Assembly: GCA_002189035.1 (NCBI GenBank)
Contig: CM007991.1
Coordinates: 558,001 to 622,000 of the forward strand
DNA: 64,000 bases
Direction: 5' to 3'
Source of the DNA: Utricularia gibba
Taxonomy: Eukaryota > Streptophyta > Magnoliopsida > Lamiales > Lentibulariaceae
Positions within the stretch are counted from its first letter, which is position 1; each line of letters opens with the position of its first letter. The translations under genes and the position numbers were made by a program. Positions 60,535-64,000 of this stretch are shown piece by piece. A model generated the notes under the pieces. The model saw only the letters and a program-made list of their open reading frames with translations. It did not search any database and had not been told where the DNA came from.

Positions 60535-62697
60535 ATGGGGAAAAAAGAAAAGAGGGGGAAGAAAGTGAAAGAGGAAGAGTTCGTGGAGGGGGAAGAGGGT
60601 GGAGGAGGGAGTCAAGGTGTTGCCAACTCACAAGAATCGGAGCCAGTGTCAGTGCAAATTAAGGTAGTTCGAGATAATCCGGAGAAGAAGGCCGCTCCCT
60701 TGATTGGCTATTTTCCATCTGGGTATGATCCTCTCAAGCAAGAGAAAAAGTCGGGTGATTATAGAGCCAAGATTTACAGAAACGAGAATCGGAACCAAAA
60801 GAACCCTAGGATGCAGGTGGTGGTGGGTGTCTCTGGATGTGGTGTGAATATGGTAGGAACAAGTTATTCTGGAGAGGCGGCAATGCCCCAGTTGTGCAAC
60901 TATGCGCTTGGAGTTTTCGATAAAGAGACTGGGGTTTTGAAGATGGTTCCTATTGCTGCGAACAAGGTGACATTTTTACTTTCGGAACCCATTCATAATT
61001 TCCGTTGTTGGGATAAGCATTCTGATTGATTTTATAGTTTTGGACCAACAACTCCTCTGTATGGTTCTTGTCACTGGAATTAGGATGATGAAAATGCTGA
61101 GTACGGATTGGTGATAGATAGTTGGTAAAGATTATGCCATTCTTCATTCACATCTAGTGTACAAGTTTCATTTGACGACGTAATTGGTGTTGAAATTTGA
61201 TTAATAAATATAGGCAACGTGGACTATGGGGAAATGAGAACATGAGCGTGGTTTGTGTTCAATCTGTTTGGTTAGAATGTTCGGTGTTTCACGTGCTTTC
61301 TCAATGTAGATATTCAGGCTGGACCCAAGGTTTGATGAGTCAGAGCCAATTGAGGAGCCGGAGGATGATGAACTTGAAGATAAAGCTAAGGTGAAATTGA
61401 GTCGGAGTGATTTGAAGGATTTCTTGTCAAAGAAAGTTATTCGACGGGTATGCTTATCTTCAACCAGAACTCTATGTGCCATACATTAGTGTTTACTAGA
61501 AAATGATATGAAGCTGTGTTTTTCTCTCTTTCTTTATATAACTGAAAGGCTGACATGGAAATTTACTGGATAAGTTATCGTTCTTTGATCATACAAAAAT
61601 TATTTTCCAATGTAGGATACCTGCTTTTTCTATCACCCACCCTCGAGTCGAACTGGCCTTGGCCTGGTTTAGCCTTGCTTTCTTTTGTTAAATCATTCTC
61701 TAGGTGGTGCTTGAAATGTAGTTTGATTTTTGCTACCTGAGTTTGTTTTTTTACCAAACCAATGGCCAAGCCCAACCTAAGGGGGCAAGGATCTTTTTCC
61801 AGCTTGATTTGCATGGTCGCCTTGATGTTTAACTTGAACCCCCTGCGATAATGGATGTCAGGATGAGAAGTTCAAAATGTTACGCCAGGCAGAAAACTCT
61901 GAGATGCAGGGAGGGTTAAATGAGAATTTGGATGGCTTCGAGATCAACAACGAGGCTCTTGATGCTATTAAATCTACTGTTGATGCTACAGACCGTCCTC
62001 CATTTGATCTGGAGGCCCATAAGCTTGACAGGGCATATCCACTTGAAAAGATAATTCTGCAAGGGGAGTGGAATCATCTTTTAGATATTTTTAATAGTTT
62101 GCAAACTGGATCCGAGACGAGTTTTGAAAACTACCCCAGCTTTGTCCGCAATAGGATCCATAAGCTGAAAATCATAAAGGTGGGATTTTTCACAATTTTT
62201 AAACCTCATTGAAATGCTGTTGTTTGCTCCTCGCACTGATTTTGTATTTTTCTGGGTTCTAATCTTGCCTTTCCGAATCTTAGGATGAGTCAGAGAGGAA
62301 AAAGATGGCCGCAATATTGTCTTACATCAACCATCTCATCCAATACAAGGATAAACACTCCATTGATGGTGTCTCATCCGCAAAGCATCACGTTCTGCCA
62401 TCCATCTTTGCACACAAGTTTGCCTCCAAGTTTGGTGCTCCCTCAAATTCAAGGGGAGGGCTTCCAAAAGCCGAGCTTCTCATAAATTACGCCCTGGTGC
62501 TCTCCCTGTTTGTGGACGACTTCCAAACCAATCCATCTGACATCTGCAAGGATCTGAGGATGGATCTCGTGAAATTGCGGCACCATTATCAGTACTTGGG
62601 TTGCAAGTTCATCCAAGAGAACCGTGTTTCCTATGCAACCCTGAAGGTTCCCCTGCAATTCCCAGCTCCAAATCCAAAAAGGAAACGTCGAAGGTAG
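60535..62697 (+). CDS. RPA49: RNA polymerase I subunit RPA49-like
   Basis: Four exons: 60535-60966, 61310-61447, 61862-62179 and 62284-62697, all phase 0, giving 433 residues. A Lys/Glu-rich N-terminus (MGKKEKRGKKVKEEE) precedes the dimerisation part with GYFPSGYDPL, VVGVSGCGVNMVG, NYALGVFDKETG and MVPIAANKIFRLDPRF. The C-terminal tandem winged-helix part includes RAYPLEKIILQGEW, ERKKMAAILSYINHLIQ, LPSIFAHKFASKFG, DDFQTNPSDICKDLRMD and YQYLGCKF. It ends in a basic KRKRRR tail that could serve as nuclear localisation signal. A49 works with A34.5 in Pol I initiation and elongation in the nucleolus. Confidence 0.93.
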
Positions 62698-63480
62698 CAT
62701 CAGATCTTTGCACTTTGGGTTGTTCCTTGATGATGAGTTCCTTAGCTTTCTGGATTCCTTTCATGTTGTTGTACTTCTCTTTTGTGTTTATGACCCGGTT
62801 GAAACACTGTTGTTGACCCGGCAGTGGTGGGTTCATGTAGCCGGTTTCGATCCGAGTCATGAGATCAGTTTTGATGCCATCTTGCCCTTGAAAAAACGTT
62901 AGACTACAGTTTTAATTAAATAAGTTTTAATGTATTTTTTATATGTATTACAAATATGTACGTTAAATATTATATTATTATAAATATATATTTATTAAAT
63001 TTATAATATTTGAAAAAAATGAGTAATAACGTTGTACCCAAGGCCTTTTTTTTTCAAGCAATTATTTTAGAAATGAATTGGTTTGGTAAATATTTATTAG
63101 TGGAATGATTATCTATTAGTTGGCGTAATGATTGGCGCTTGATCATTTCCGCCAAAAAATTTGAAGTGGGCGCGCCATTTTTCTCCTCCAACAGTGCAGC
63201 CCTAGAAATCGAACGGGCGCCGTGGTATCTCTTCCATTCCCCGAGTGTTAAGAAGCTCTGGAGCATTCATTTAACCCCAAACATTGGGAATGGCGTGTGC
63301 ATTGATTGTGGATGAGTGAGATGTGCAGTTGCTGAGTCTGCTGTATGTTCTTCCTTATCGAAGCTCATTTCTAATTTGGTGGTTGCTTAGGTGTTGATCA
63401 GAAGCCTTTATGTAACTACGTCAAGTAGAAGGTCCTTCAAAGAACATCCTGCGTCTGCCATCACGACTTGAGTAGGTGAA
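62698..63480. other. Intergenic DNA between RPA49 and the MET1-like gene
   Basis: RPA49 3' UTR, AT-rich DNA around 62900-63050, then a GC-richer promoter and leader with an E2F-like site. No other gene was seen. Confidence 0.5.
63149..63156 (-). promoter_or_regulatory. E2F-type site (TTTGGCGG)
   Basis: Matches the TTTSSCGS consensus on the minus strand, about 330 bp before the ATG at 63481. E2F control fits a replication-linked DNA methyltransferase. Confidence 0.4.
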
Positions 63481-64000
63481 ATGGGATCTATGAAAACTGT
63501 TGAAGGTAATTTGTCGTTATCCTTGCATTTCGCTTTCTTTTAGCACGTTTCTTGTTACATTTCTGGGTTGAAATACTCGAGAATGTATGGTTGTGGCTTC
63601 AGTGGCGCCTTTGAGGTTTACTCTTGCTTAGGCAGGAGTTCAAAACGCATGTTGATAGAATAGATTTTGTGTGTGTGTGGAAAACATCCGGCACTTAATG
63701 CGTTCGATGGTGTCTCCTGAAAATTTGATAATTCTGTTAGCTAGATACGAAACTAGTTTAAACCATGCGGAACTTTGGTATCCTTTTCTAGGGACTAGAA
63801 GTAAGAGGACTAAAGAGGCCTCTGCAACTGAGAAGCCTGGTGATACTGATCAAGTACATCTTAAAAGGTCTTCTTCCCAGGTTGATCAAACTGTCTGTAA
63901 GAAAAGGCCCAAGCGAGCTGCTGCTTGTGTCAATTTTAGACAAAAACATACTCCCATAGCAGAAAAGGACTCCTTGATTGAAATAAAAAAAGACAAACTT
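63481..64000 (+). CDS. MET1: 5' end of a MET1-like DNA (cytosine-5)-methyltransferase (partial)
   Basis: Two exons visible: 63481-63505 and 63792-64000 (continues past the window), joined in frame through GAA G|GG, giving 78 residues so far. The start is MGSMKTVEGTRSKRTKE, then a basic stretch with the block KKRPKRAAACVNFRQK followed by AEKDSLIEIKKDKL. A block of the type PKRAAAC-NF--K near the N-terminus is what I remember of plant MET1 proteins, which copy CG methylation after replication. No catalytic domain is in view, so the identity rests on this short N-terminal match and the E2F-like promoter site. Confidence 0.6.

Overview
This is a window of nuclear DNA from a flowering plant, most likely a eudicot. 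The evidence is multi-exon genes with short GT-AG introns, AT-rich intergenic DNA, plant-only families (Dof, PPR, LPR multicopper oxidases, NEAP, X8/CBM43, RUS, nodulin-21-like iron transporters) and an inserted Copia LTR retrotransposon. I cannot name the species. Exon limits were worked out by hand from splice sites, reading phase and family resemblance.

Layout. 0.9-1.5 kb: a small plant-specific protein (+). 2.9-3.8 kb: a Dof zinc-finger factor (-). 7.5-9.8 kb: a GT106 glycosyltransferase of the RG-I rhamnosyltransferase type (+), frameshifted near its end. 11.7-12.7 kb: an mTERF protein (-). 13.5-17.0 kb: two head-to-tail minus-strand genes, a P-class PPR protein and a small protein resembling a NifU C-terminal domain without its cysteines. 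17.4-46.8 kb: a dispersed cluster of four LPR1/LPR2-type multicopper ferroxidase genes, one minus (A) and three plus (B, C, D). Between A and B lie NEAP (+), an X8-domain protein (-) and an MPK9-type MAP kinase (-) carrying a nonsense codon and a frameshift. LPR-C is split by a young 5,347-bp Copia element with 390-bp LTRs that look identical and a 5-bp target duplication. 49.6-50.2 kb: a vacuolar-iron-transporter-like gene. 51.8-53.8 kb: an ANTH/AP180 clathrin adaptor. 54.8-58.5 kb: RUS6. 58.9-59.4 kb: ribosomal protein L35. 60.5-62.7 kb: RNA polymerase I subunit RPA49. 63.5 kb to the end: the 5' end of a gene that looks like the DNA methyltransferase MET1.

Two themes stand out. The first is iron and the apoplast: four tandem ferroxidase copies with a VTL-type iron transporter 2.8 kb beyond the last, though this adjacency may be chance. 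The second is recent gene damage: one LPR copy broken by a transposon, an MPK9-type gene with two independent lesions, and a GT106 gene with a one-base frameshift. The damaged genes keep otherwise good coding sequence, so the losses are recent, or in the case of the two one-base indels could be assembly errors.
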